A DNA stretch of 64,000 nucleotides from Corticium candelabrum (lineage: Eukaryota; Porifera; Homoscleromorpha; Homosclerophorida; Plakinidae), in contig NC_085102.1 of assembly GCF_963422355.1 (NCBI RefSeq), positions 777,898 to 841,897 of the forward strand, written 5' to 3'. The position numbers and the translations under genes are program-made. Numbering within the stretch: position 1 is the stretch's first letter; each line of letters begins with the position of its first letter. The notes beneath the pieces are model-generated. The model was not told the origin of the DNA and did not search any database. It worked only from the letters and a program-made list of their open reading frames with translations. Below, one piece after another: positions 11,431 through 25,128 of this stretch.

Positions 11431-14400
11431 ACACAAAGAATCTAGATCTGAACACAACACTCTGTTATTGTGAAAAGCCAGAGCCACAACATTACAAACT
11501 ACAGTAGTAACGTTAAATTTTAATTGAACATGCAAACATTCCTGTATACTGTTACACATTGTGCTTACGTAGCATGCAAACCAAGTACTATTCTATTTTG
11601 GTGGAGTATAATCCACTCCAATACTTTAAATTTAGTAAATAGACTAAAGCAGTAAATGACCATGTGCTAGGCGGTTGAAGAGATTCTCTTGGGTGCATCT
11701 AGCAAAAAGTCCAAGGAAGATAATGAAGAAGAAGCACCTCAAGAAAATATTTCTTGTGCTGATGTTCCTAAGTCTACTCGGGAGGTAGGAACACATTATG
11801 ACCTGGATGACATACTGGGAAACTTTGATGACCATTCTTACTGCATACACACGTCATCACCAGTCAGGGCAGTAACAGCAGATATAATGGAAGTCAAATT
11901 TGATGTCAGTCAAAGTCAGCTTGCAATCACGGATGATAGCCAAGAAGTTCTTCCAGCTAGTCAAAAAAGTGAAGCATCAGAAGAAGTAGAGACTGCCCTA
12001 GACAGAGACTTTGATCCATCGTTCAGTGTTCATACTAGTGATTCTAATCAAAGCCTCTCTGATGTCATATATTCTGAGCCTGACGACTCAACTCTTTCAA
12101 CTGAAAGGACCAATTCTACTGATGTTTCAAAATTTATTGTTTTTAATGACTGCCTTCAAGAACTGTTTCAGTTTTGTCCAGTCTGTGGCTCACCTGTCGT
12201 TAGCCACACTCAATTCTGCACAGGTACACTTTAAACAGTGAACATCATCTGTTCCAAAGGACATGAAAGGCAATGGAGATCACAACCATCCATTGCAGGA
12301 ATGCCTGCTGGCAACCTGATGGTCTCTGCAGCAATTTTGTTTTCTGGAGAAACTTACAGTAAAATTTCTCACTTCGCAGAAATTCTAAAACTACAGTTTT
12401 TGTCAGAATCAACATACTACAGAATACAGGATGAGTATGTTTTCCCGGTTACAAATGATGCCTGGAAGAAACATCAACAAGAAATTTTGAAGTCTGTAAG
12501 TGGACCACTTTCGATTATTGGGGATGGAAGATGTAATAGTCCAGGGTATTCAGCTAAATATGGAACATACACCATTATAGACCAAAACAAAGACAAGATA
12601 CTTGACTTTCAGTTGGTTCAGGTGGGTGAAGTTGCCAACTCTGTTGCTATGGAAAACACAGGACTTGAAAGGTCACTTCAATATTTGTTGAATGAAGGTC
12701 TTTCCATACATCAATTAGCTACAGACAGACATCCACAAATCACTAGCTTTATGCAGAAACACTATCCATCAGTTGAACATCAGTACGACATATGGCATGT
12801 CTCTAAAGGGGTTTCTAAGAAGCTCGCCAAACAGGGAAAGCAAAAAGCTTGTCAGAGCCTCCTTCCATGGATACCATCAATTTGCAATCATTTGTGGTGG
12901 TGTGCTTCATCTTGCCATGGTAACAGAAATCCTGAAAGAGAAATGGATGTCTATTCTTCATCACATTTCTGATGTACACACTTGGGCTAGTGCAAACCAC
13001 TTTCTAGAATGTGCCCACCAGCAACTTTCTGAGGAAGAGAGACAAGGCAAGGAGTGGTTAAAAAAGGGTTCTCCTCCTCATGAAACATTGAAGTCAGTTG
13101 TCCTTGACAAAAAATTATTAAAAGATATTGGCAAACTTAATCAATTTTGTCATACTGGAATACTTGAAGTGTACCACTCCCTTTTGCTAAAGTACTGTTC
13201 CAAAAGGCTGCACTTTGGCTACAAAGGAGTGATTGCTCGAACCCAACTGGCAGCTCTGGATTACAACAATAATGTTGACAGAAGCCAAGCTACAACAGCC
13301 CATGAACAAAAGAGGTACAAAGTTGTCTTTCCTAAAGCCAAAAAGCACTGGATTGCAAAACCCATAATGGAGCCAAAGTCCTATGGATACCTTAATGATA
13401 TGCTAGCTGCAGTTCTTGAAAGAAGGAGCACCACCCACAAGTCACTGAAGACTAAGAAAGCTTATCCACCACAAGCCTCTATACCCCCTAATATTGCAAC
13501 ATGCCCTAGACCACCAAAGGAAACGGTTATAGAAAACTACAAAAGCAGATTCTGATACTAGCTAGCTAAAAACTTTACACTGGCCACTGTGGCCCATCAC
13601 AACTTTCTTGAAATCCAATATATTCCCCAGTTTCTTCAGGAAAGTGCCCTCTGATAGAAGTCACAACACATGATGGTATCACTCTTCTCACTCCCCTGCC
13701 CATTTTCCTGTGTACCCAGTATGTAAACTGCCGGTAAGATGTCAACCTCAGCAACCTGGAATGTCAAGTATTTACATTACACAAACGACCTCGATCAGTA
13801 CGCTCTACCACAGTACTAACCTGCACGTTAGTGGCTCTGTGATAGAATCCTGTCTCACGTCAACCATTGCCACCACCGCTGTGCGCAGCACCCCTCCATT
13901 TAGGCACACAGAAGCAAAATCTTCGTGCTGAGTGATGCAACGTAAACCATGCAACATCCAGTCTAGTTCGTCCATTTCTTGGCAACAAAGGCATTCTTTA
14001 CCGGTAGGCATGATACCACACGTTCCACAGCTACACCACTCCTTGTTGCCCACTCTCTCTCCATCTTCAGTTGATCCTCTTCCGTCATCGCCGTCTAGAT
14101 TTTCCGTACTATCTGCATCTTCCGTACTCGAAGAATCATCAACTACTCTACGCTCAGGCTCAAAACAGTAAGGTTCAATGTCAGTCATGTCCAAGTCTAC
14201 ATCTGGCAGCTCCCACGTATATTAGCGTTATACGCGTACTGTATGCATCATGAACTCATGACGTCATAATTTAAAATGGCGGCGCCCTACACAGTTACGC
14301 CCCCTACTTTACAGGCTTCTACTGGCAATCAGAGAAGGGTGAGCACTGTAAATCATTGATAGATGGATCGCTCACACTGATACCTTTCATTTGAACCTTA

Positions 14401-16944
14401 CATACAAAATCGTGGGAGTTCTCCTTTAATCAGGCTGCACTGAAAATATTCTTTGTTTCAGGTAACATAACAAAAAATCACCGTTGGTTGGTCGGAATTT
14501 TTGTATTTTCCGCAATTTTTTTATTATTTACAAATGCATACATAAATTCTGTCAGAGTAAACTTTCTTGTTCCTCTTGTATTGGTGTTTGCAAAGACAAT
14601 TCTCCAGACGTAAGTAATCGCACAGAACACACAGGAGAAAGGAAAAACATACAATTAATATTAGACTATGCAGTCAATAAGACCTGCATATGTAAACATA
14701 TCATATTTTAAACAGCAGGTATAATATAGCAGCAACGACTAGCAGTCTTTCAGAAGCATATGGACTGACTTACAGTCCTTCAGAAACAAACACAACGTAT
14801 TAGCTTACCTAATTCAACACAGCAAGTTTAATTCTATGTCAGATTTTGACTTTTGCTACATCCAAATTAACTTAAAGTCTCGAGTCATCCATCAAATGAC
14901 AGCTGTCAGAAGGACTTGTTTAAAGTGTATTAAATATCAATCTTTTCCAATGCAAGTGCGTTTTAAACCTACTTTAGGCATCCTGCAAATTACAGGTTTG
15001 TCAATTTTGCAGTTTCCAAATATCGGAAGTACTGTAAAGTACTTTTCCAAGTACTCCTGTGGTCTGCATGCACCACAGTAGCACAGTAACTGCGTACTCC
15101 ATGGAAATTCAGTTTGGAAGAATAGTAGGCTAGCTCCTGGATCAGCACAACGTAGAAACGGTGTTTAGACGAGCACTATCTCGAAGGCTGTGAGATTCCT
15201 TGAGATTAGCAAAGATGGAACACTGTCTGTGACTGTAGAGACTTCTGAGACATAGATGACAAGTCTGTAGTAACCTCCTTATGAAAATCAGCAAAAATGT
15301 TCCTACAATGACTGTGAGCTTCATCTTCTCCAGGTATGTATCCAGAAAGTAGGGCATCAGATGTTGTTGTGGTTGTAAAGTAGGTCGTACCAAATGTCTG
15401 AACATAGTTGGAGTAACAAAAATGAAATTGTCGGGTAGAACTGCAACTAGAAATGAAAGCTGCTGGTGCAGTTGTTTTTGCTTGTCTGAAACCAAGACCT
15501 CCCAAACGCATGGGTAAAATCACCTGTTGCCATGCAGGTAAAGAAGCATGTATCAATATTTCCAGAGAATGACGAAGGTCTGCATCAAATGCAGTAAAAT
15601 GAGACATGGCATGGTTAGGATGGACAGTTTGAAGAATGTGATTGATCTTGCACAGACCAAGACACGATCAAAGAAGATGGAACTAAATTTGTTAATTGTT
15701 GAGACGAGGTAAACAACTTTGCATTTGAAGAACACTGTTCGCATGTTTGCTAATAACCTCAGCTAAAAAGTGATCAGACCCAATTATTGGAGAACCAAGA
15801 AGTTCTGCTCCACTTTCGGTCAAACAGATTCGATGTATAGCAGTTGAAAATTTTGAGAACATTTGGTCACCTGTTGGCCAAAATATTTCACATTTGTCTA
15901 AATTGAGCTTGAGACCAAATTAAGGGCCTTTCTCCAACATCGAGTTCAATAACTGGCAAACCGAATGACGAGAGCCAACAAGACCTCCGTCATCAAGGTA
16001 CCATAGATTCCATTGAATACCTGAGAGAGGACCAATATCATCCAAGAGTTGCAGTATGACCAAAGAAAACAGAAGCAGACCCAGTGGGTCACCTTATTGA
16101 ACCCTTGCCATAGACAATATACGATGTGAATCAAATCTGAGTTCCCCTGCAGATGTATAACACCATTATACCCACGGCACTAGATCAGGCATTTCTTTTT
16201 GAAGACGGTTGAGAAATGAAGAGCGGTCACAATTATTAAATGCATTTGCCATGTCAACTTTCACACAACATAGATCTTCGTTATTACTATTTTCTTCAAT
16301 GAAAGTTTGTAAAGTGTGTATAGCAGCGTCCATTCCCCGTTTATTCCCCCTTTATTCCCACTCTAACTTGTCCATATGGCAAAAAAGATCTGGCAAACGT
16401 GATTTTACAGCTGCACAACAGATATGACTTGCCAAACGCCATAAAACTTCCCCCACCACAATTAGCCTGTAACCTCCATTCTTCTTGCATAAGGCAGTGA
16501 GGGGTGCTCCGATAAACCATGGAGCAATAAGAGAATTCAATCTTCCTGAAGGTGTCACACACATGAACTTTGTAAGTTGATCCAGGCAAGTCTGCAAGGC
16601 TGGAGCTACAGATCCGGCTACTGCATTCAACAAGTGCTGTGCTCTAAGTTTTGAACCCCCTGGGCTGGTACTTCTGGGAAAAGCTTTCAAAGCATTGAGA
16701 ACTGAGGTTGAATCACATGCCAAACTTGAAGGCATGTCATCAGAAACATGGGGGAGGTCACGTTCAGAATGACGATGCTTAAGTTCATCAAGCACATCTT
16801 TGTCATGGTGAGGAGCACAACCTGTGGAAGTGAGAGCATGTATACCATCACCATAACGACCTTCCTGTGCTAGATTGATAGAACGAGTGATGTTTCTTTT
16901 CTTTGTAGAATTGTTTTCAAAAATACGAGGAACTGCATCATTTC

Positions 16945-16998
<54 letters not shown>

Positions 16999-19900
16999 CA
17001 TGGTCAACTGTCAGTGTAGTCTACCCATCCTCTCTCGTAAGGTGCTGTGTCCGCCTTCGGAAAAGTCTGCGACAAGGAGCATACTTTGATTTAACTGTTA
17101 GAAATTCTTTTCCAACATTCATATCTCCTCAACTCTGTCAACATAGCTGGAACTGCAGCTGCTGCTGGAGAAATAGAGAAAGGTAGTTGATACCTGGAAA
17201 CAGTTTAAACTTCAGGCTGCTCTTTTTACCACTGGTAGTGGATTCTTACAATGTTTGGACACCCTTCAAGTCTGGAACTGCTCAAATCTATAGCAAGGAA
17301 GACCATTCTGCACACAGGAACAAGATCCATCATCAAGCAGTCAACAGAATGTATGAGCAACTATCTATGTGCCTCTGGTGTTGCAACGTCAATGGATAGA
17401 CTTACTGTCTGCTTAGCAGATATTGACATTTTCCTTGCCTAGCTGTTGAAATAATATGTATACGTATGTATAATGATGTTTATCTGTAGTGTTCCGTCTA
17501 TAGGGCGGTTATAATATATTTATTTTGATACACATACACATGTACCCACCACTGTGGGTACACTCAAAACTAAAACTGTGGGTACACTCAAAACTAAAAC
17601 TAAACACCAAAAAGTTCATGGTCATTACTGTCTAAAGCTAATCTACAAAACATTTTGAAATAATGAGAAAGATGTAGGGTTGACTTACGAAAAGAATAGA
17701 AACAAGACCATGTAAGAATGTGCTGTGACATCTTTCGTATATAGACTGAGTTAAAGTGTCTCTAATTAGAAAATGGTGCAATGTAAGGATGATGTATTGT
17801 TCAGTCAGTCTGTATATGCAACATGTCACAGCACACCCTTCCATGGTCTTGTTTCTATTCTTTTTCGTACGGCAACCCTACATCTTTCTAATTTTTTCAA
17901 AATGTTTTTAATACTTGTTTGCATTCTTTTCTGCATGCATGAGTGTAGATATGTGCAGCGGTAACAGTGAGGATAGAAATCGACACACTCCCCGTGTAGC
18001 ACTCAGTACAGGAAACATGTGTTGGATTCAGTGCAAATGCAATCAGAAATTAGAGAGAAATGCTAGCGGTAGAAGAGCGGCTGCAATCAGCATAATGTCT
18101 TCAATCATTGGAAGCGTTGTGGAGGGCAACAACCCATACAGTCTACACAGGAATGGTGTGGGTGTGTGTTTGAATAAACTTGAAAGTGTAGCGTATGCGT
18201 CATTGAGAAATTTTATGCGGGGGAGGGGTTGGTCCCTTGAGAGGGGACCATGCACTCCAATGACAAGTTTGAGTAGTCATGGACATGCTCCATTCCAAAC
18301 ACAGAGGTTTGGTATAGAAATCAACTTTGCAGCATAAACGGTTGATACCGATACCCGCTCTTACAGAGACTGAACACAAACTCAACGAACGTTGGTGATA
18401 GCAACATCTTGCCATTGCAGGACCATAATTTGACAGACAGTTGTTCATGAAGATTTCTAACAGCTTTACTCACTGTCATATTCCCTTTAAAAGACAACCT
18501 TTGTGCAATAGCCTTAAAGGGGCAGTCCCACAGAAAAACAACCTAGGCTTTAAGAATAGCTTTTAACGAGAGAATTTGAACCGCGCTAGTTTTATGTCGT
18601 ATTTGCCTCCGTTGTTGAACAAAAAAATCACTGCAATAAATGACGTCACTGATTTCAAAGTCAACAAAAGGTGTGCCTTCCGCCCAAACTAATGAGAAGC
18701 ATTTAGTGGTAAGTGTGGAAAGTGTACCAGACATCCGTTTGTATTCTTGACTATGGCACTACAGTCGGACTCGCTGATTTCTCTTTCTGGCTTATACATA
18801 AAGGATGAGAGCTCTATCTCTTACCAGAGTGCCACAAATGAGATCAGCTGCTATGCTATCGTTCTTTGTTCGGCAAACAAACACCCCATGCACCCAACAC
18901 AATGAACTACTAGCGTATACATAGGATGTATTGCAAGCAGAAGAACACGACTATAAACTAAAGGACGTACGTTAGCTTGCATAAATAACATGTGAATGTT
19001 CTTTTTCATTGTTATGTTTGTGTAGCGAGTAGGTAGAATGCACAAGAGTTTAGATCCTGCCGTCTAGAAGAGATCCGTGCATGAATCGTGACTACAATTT
19101 CAGTAGTCAACGCTGCTACTTCTGCCTAGAAACCCGAGTCAAAGTGGATACATAACTACCACTTACCAGGAAACGTTTCCCATTGCGTTATATGAAAGAC
19201 ACTCCTTGTTGTTGACTTTGAAACTGGGGTTTCAAGGTCCTTAAAAAGCAATCATTTTTAGTTCAACAACGGAGGCAAATTGGGATGTGCAACTAATGTC
19301 ATTCAGATTCTCTCATCACGACCTATTTTAAAGCCTAGGTTGTTTTTCCGTGGGACTGCCCCTTTAATGATACCGTAAACCAAGAAATTTTCGGTGGAGA
19401 TTTACTTTATTTATTTTTGGTATGACTTATGAGGTACTGTAAATAAATCTCTACCTAAATTTTGTGTAAGGAACCACAGCAATGTCCGGGACACATGGTA
19501 TCGTCGTATACAGGACTTTATGCACTAACTTGGATGAAAAGTGCCTCAAGGCTGCTTGCAGCCCATGCAAGTCAGTGTACCTTGCCATACTTGCACGCAG
19601 TTCAGAGCTGTATTGCCGATACTGCAAACGAATTCTTTTGCTCTTGTTTGCGGCAGTCTCACACATACAAGCATCAATCTCTGAGGCGCATGCCACCGCC
19701 TCAGTTTCTGTCTCCTCAATGTTGGGGTCTGGAAGGCCGGCAGTTCTTGGTATTGGTAACTCGCCTCTTAAGAGTTGGATTTGCCTTCCCTAGCCATTTC
19801 AGAAGGCTTGTCATCCCACACACTTGCTAGAGCTGGCCAATTCAACAACACACGCATGTAATACGTAGTAGCATGCACACTCACACTCACACCTACTATT

Positions 19901-21123
19901 TTTTTTAGTAACGTCAAACTTGTAATGTCTGCAATTATCTACTACTAGTAGTACAGGAACTGCTGTGCTGTACATGCTAGCTGTGCTGAGCACAATTGCA
20001 TAATGTCTACTTGCTGTCAACTAGTAAGTAGTTTATAGATATTCTGTGCATCCACACAGGAGTTTCAAGCATTCAACGACTTCGAAGTACCAAAAATTGA
20101 TCGCTACCGAAATGGAATACATGCATTAAAGGTACACTCCGTTGTTTAGCGCTACGCCCCCGCAAACTTGATTGCATACTATACGCAATCAAGTTGGAAG
20201 GTTGGGCTGAACTACAGATATCAGAGCGTAGTCACCGTTACAAATAAGGAAAATGATTTCAAATTACACATCAAGGATTTGAAACGATTACAAATAAGGA
20301 AAACAAAAAGGAAAATTCTTTTTCTGGAACTGTCACGTTTGTGACGTTTGAAATCATCAGTTCTTCTACAACTTCTTGTACATTTTGAACAAACTATAGC
20401 ATATTGTGTAATCCTAAATAATTGTTTCTTTTCTGTGTCCTTCTCTTGTTTTTTAGTAATCTGTTGTTTCTTCTTTGACTCAAAATTACTGTACAACTGT
20501 CATACCAAGTCTTTCTAACTTGAGCTGTCTCAAACCAATCTTTTTGCATATCAATTTCCTTTAGGTCTCTGTATTCTATCTTTCCAGCATAACTTCACAT
20601 CGCAGGCGGTGTAGTCACAAGCGCACGCTAAGTGATACACCCCTTTTTCATCAAGCCGTTGTGAACGTTCTAGATGGTTTCCTGAGCGCACTATACCTGG
20701 TAAGTACTTCCAGTATCGATAAGAGTTGTTCTGTTGAAGTTGTAGTCTTATTGGTGGTTATAATCAAATTTGCGTATGAGGCCCTTTCTGGTCGAGTTTC
20801 TTCCTGTTTATGGGTGAGCATGATTTGCTGACAGTCTTGGGCATGTAGTTAAGTGGCACCTAAGTCATAAAGTCCTGGTTATTCCTGAAAACTATTCTGC
20901 GTTGTCAGGCAATAGTCTGATGAAGTTGCCACTTTCACGTTGTAAAGAAACACAGAACCCTCCACATTATTTGCAATCTGAACAGGATGTTTGCAATTTG
21001 TAATTTACAGTGCTATATGAAGATAGACTAACCTTGTAAAATAGTGTTGTTGCAGTACAAACAGCTGTTTGGAAATTGTGTGTTATTTGCATGCATGTGA
21101 CCTGATAGATGCCAATTAAGTGC

Positions 21124-21198
<75 letters not shown>

Positions 21199-24100
21199 TA
21201 TCTACCGACTCATTAGGATGTAGGCCTGCAATGTAGGCAAAGCGGGTGAAAAAGTACGAGAATCATATGTATTTTAGTAGTGTAGCTGCAACATGTCTGA
21301 ACGTCCAAGCGCCAACCATGGGTTGAAACAACACGAATGCAAACTTTGAACCTCCACCTAGTCAGACTTCAGTGAAGATGTAAACTACAGGACATTGTCA
21401 ACCAGTAACAAAGACAGCACTACTTGCCATATTGACTGAGCACTTGTCTCCTAATGGTTGACCAGTAGATAGCTATGCAAAGCAGTGCAATAGACCTTTT
21501 CTGCGGGCATGGCACTAACGATGTCATCGCGGCTTACGGAACACTTGGGTGCTACTTTGATGTCTTGGCGTTTGTTAACCGCGTGAGTTTGTAGCGAAAG
21601 CGACCAGTTTTCTTTTCGAACTTTTACTAGCGCTATAGCGATGTATCGAATCAGGTAAGGCCTTATTAGGACCCGACTCTTGTGTGTTTTGCACCTTCTG
21701 CAGACATGAACAAATAATTTTCTGATCTCTGTCGTGACTCTGCCACGTCATTTTGAGTGTTAATGTAACATCGGGACTTGACAGACGTGAACTGTGGGTA
21801 CAAACTTGCGTACGTAGTACGATATCGATTATATGTGTTCTGTGTGGTATACGCACTTACCAAATGGTTTGGTTTGCACCTCCTGAATACTTCCTAGAAT
21901 GTGCGTCGTCTAGGGAATGACCGACTTGAAGAGGAAGTCTTTAGACAAGTCTGGTGGTATTCTTACTGAGAGGTAGGAAGGGAATGCATGATTTCATCTT
22001 GAGTTCTGACTGTGCAATGCACCATTTTGGGAGCTGCAGCAGGAATTGAAGGATAAGCAGAACTGCATCAAGTTACTTGAATGGCGAATGAGGATGGAAG
22101 GGAATTGAAGAGTTGAGGCAATTCAGGATAATGATGAAAATACCTTTTTATTACACAAGATTCTGCAGATAAATAATTTAAAATTTTTTTAAGATGTTAA
22201 AGTATGCTGCCAGTTCACTTAAATACTGGTCAAAGAGACATACAACATTTGCAGACAGCCAATCAAAGAAACAACATTCTCTTACCTTTGAATGAGTTTT
22301 TTCTAACTATAGTTCGTCTTCCTATGGGCCTAGAGATGAAACACCTTTCTCTTGTTCACAACATTTATCACATGAATCAACTTTCTGTATTATAGTTTGA
22401 ATGACATCGATTGGTGGTTGCCAAGAAATACTCTACATTGAAGTCTACCACAATTCTTTCGAGAGATTTCTTTAGAAATGACTTGCATCATTGATGCAAC
22501 AAAAATATTAATTAGCAGAACGACCTTCAGATAGGTGTTTGCAGTCATCTTTTTTTCTCAGGCTATAAACACCACCACACTGTTTAGGCATTGGTTGCAA
22601 TACATGTATCTCATCTGCTCATGTCATGTTTGTATCACAACTATTTACTGGTGGCACCTCATACAGGAACTTACCAAGCAGTCTATTTAGAAATAAACTG
22701 TGTTAATTAATACAGTACAATTATTGTTAATGATATCAATTATTGTTTGTATATATTATATATGTCAATATATTGGCCTCACTATCATTCTGGTCTACTG
22801 TCACATGCTCCAGGAGACAACACACTGCCACTTGCTGTTCAACTTAATATTTATGGTGTACGAATAATACTCAATTACTCACAGCAATTCACCTGCTACC
22901 TACATTATAATGTCCAACACACACAAACACGTATCCTACTACGTACGCAAGTTTGTACCCACAGTTCGTGTCTGTCAAATCCCGATGTTACATTAACACT
23001 CAAAATGACGTGGCAGAGCCATGACAGTGATCAGAAAATGGTTGTTCATGTCTGCAAAAGATGCAAAACACACAAGAGTCGGGTCCTAATAATGCCTTAC
23101 CTGATTCGATACATTGCTATACGCGCTAGTAAAAGTTCAAAAAGAAAACTGGTCGCTTTCGCTACAAACTCACGCGGCTGACAAACGCCAAGACATCAAA
23201 GTAGCACCCAAGTGTTCCGTAAGCCGCGATGACATCGTTAGTGCCATGCCCACAGAAAAGGTCTATTTGGTCTGATTCAGCTGATCATCTAAACATCTGA
23301 GGTACTTCTTATCACACTGGTAGTAATGTAAAACACAATCTTGTTGTCCACAATATCTTCAACATAATATTACCATACCAGTGCCTTTATATGCAGAAAG
23401 ATTTTGTCACTAGCCAATCATTTCAAATCTTTAAACAAACTATTTGCTACCTACTGAAGCAGACAGTGCACTAATTCATAACATTAGAACTTCTGTATCT
23501 CAAGCTTGTCAAACAGATGCACATGAAACATTTGACTGTGAGATGTCGAAGTGAGGAAGCTTCTTCAGAGGGTGCTCCGTCATGTTAAGACATATGTCAT
23601 GGCTCCTGGTCGGTGTGAAACCTGTTTGTTCTATTCTCGGTACTTTGCTGTCCAGTGTAATGTGTACATAGAGTCATAGTGTGTAGCAGGGTACAATATG
23701 GAAAATCAGACTATAGTCTGAATTATTCTCTGGGTAAATAATTAATAAATTAACATATCATCATCATCATCATCATCATCACCATCAGCAGCAGCAGCAG
23801 CAGCAGCAGTACCACAACCACCACCACCAACAACACCAACACCACCACCAACACCACCACCACCACTACCACCACCACAACTACCATTATCATCATCATC
23901 GATCATCATCATCATCATCATCATCAATAGTTCTCAAACTAATGATGTAAACAGTTCAATTCAGTCGCTATTTTGATTTCTTTCAGTGATTGAACAAGTC
24001 AACCATCTACTAATACTACAACTATTCACAGACACACGATTAATCATGTATTTGACAGGTTCAAATTGTTGACAATTCCTGTACTCATGCATGTAGCAGA

Positions 24101-24902
24101 AGAACTGGGGTTAATAATTATTATTAACGAAAACCTTTTTTGCTTCTATTCTATAGCAGCAACCAGGCAATAAAAAATCTTAAAGCTGCTGGAAGATCAA
24201 CATGTTATACATAAGAATATCAAGCATGCTAGATCAAACTTCCTAATGAAGTAAGATTAACCAGACTACCTCTTGACAGAATGCCTACTGCTATAGAGAA
24301 GGAATTCAACTCAAGTCAGAAGAATACCGAAAGACGGCACAATTCCAATATGTCCAAATGAATGCAAAGAATAGGCAGAAACAATGTATTGCAACTTGGT
24401 AACAAAATGCATAGCTTTGCCTGCATCATGGTCCAGGATGGTATCATATGACAAGTTGGCAGTCCGTTTGGAGCAAATGCAGAATACTTTTCAGGGGTAA
24501 CCAGGACTTTATGACTTTAATGCCACTTAACTAAATGACCAAGACTGTTAGCATATCATACTCACCCGCAAACAGGAAGAAACTCGACCAAACAGGTTTC
24601 GTAAGCAAATTTGACTACAACCACCAATAAGACTACAACTTCAACAGAATAACTCTTATCGATACTGAAAGTACTTGCCAGCTACACTGCACCCAGGAAA
24701 CCGTCTAGAACGTTCACAACCGCTTGATGAAAAGGGGCGTATCGCTTAGTGCCCGCTCGTGACCTACACCGCCTGTTCACACCGTGAAAAGGTGTTTTTG
24801 TTAGTAACCGCGCCCAAAGAATACGTTTGGGCATCATAGACTCAGCCATTCTGCTAGTGTGCCCCAACCACAGTAGACGTTAAGCATCATTTCTTCTTTA
24901 CA

Positions 24903-24981
<79 letters not shown>

Positions 24982-25025
24982 ACACACACACACACATGCA
25001 TGCATGCATGTGCACACGCACGTGT

Positions 25026-25068
<43 letters not shown>

Positions 25069-25069
25069 T

Positions 25070-25128
<59 letters not shown>

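Larger units (their letters stand above)
10754..14425 (+). mobile_element. Kolobok-type DNA transposon, complete ends
   Basis: A 3672-base element with inverted repeats of about 176 bases at 10754-10929 and 14250-14425, beginning AGGAGAACTCCCACGAT. It is flanked by TTAA at 10750-10753 and 14426-14429. TTAA duplication together with a THAP-bearing transposase is characteristic of the Kolobok superfamily (family knowledge). It carries two convergent genes: a broken transposase on plus and an intact P2X7-ballast-like gene on minus. Both TIRs contain a perfect TGACGTCA and a GCCGCCATTTT motif. It is inserted in a collagen intron. Confidence 0.85.
20603..24775. mobile_element. Long-TIR DNA transposon, Mutator-like candidate
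   Basis: Arms at 20603-20912 and about 24468-24775 are inverted repeats of roughly 310 bases at near 90% identity by eye, starting CAGGCGGTGTAG. Flanks are TTCACATCG (20594-20602) and TTCACACCG (24776-24784), a 9-bp duplication with one mismatch. Long TIRs plus a 9-bp duplication point to Mutator-like or Merlin-like elements. No matching transposase is seen; the interior holds a nested element, a (TA)n tract and a trinucleotide block. Confidence 0.65.

Noticed and set aside
21575..23181. Two nearly identical frames sharing TLTLKMTWQSH taken as a gene pair
   Set aside because: They are the same sequence in the two TIRs of one element, so the similarity does not show protein conservation.
23742..23927. 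Met/Asp/Gly homopolymer-rich frame
   Set aside because: Produced by the trinucleotide repeat block; no flanking coding context.
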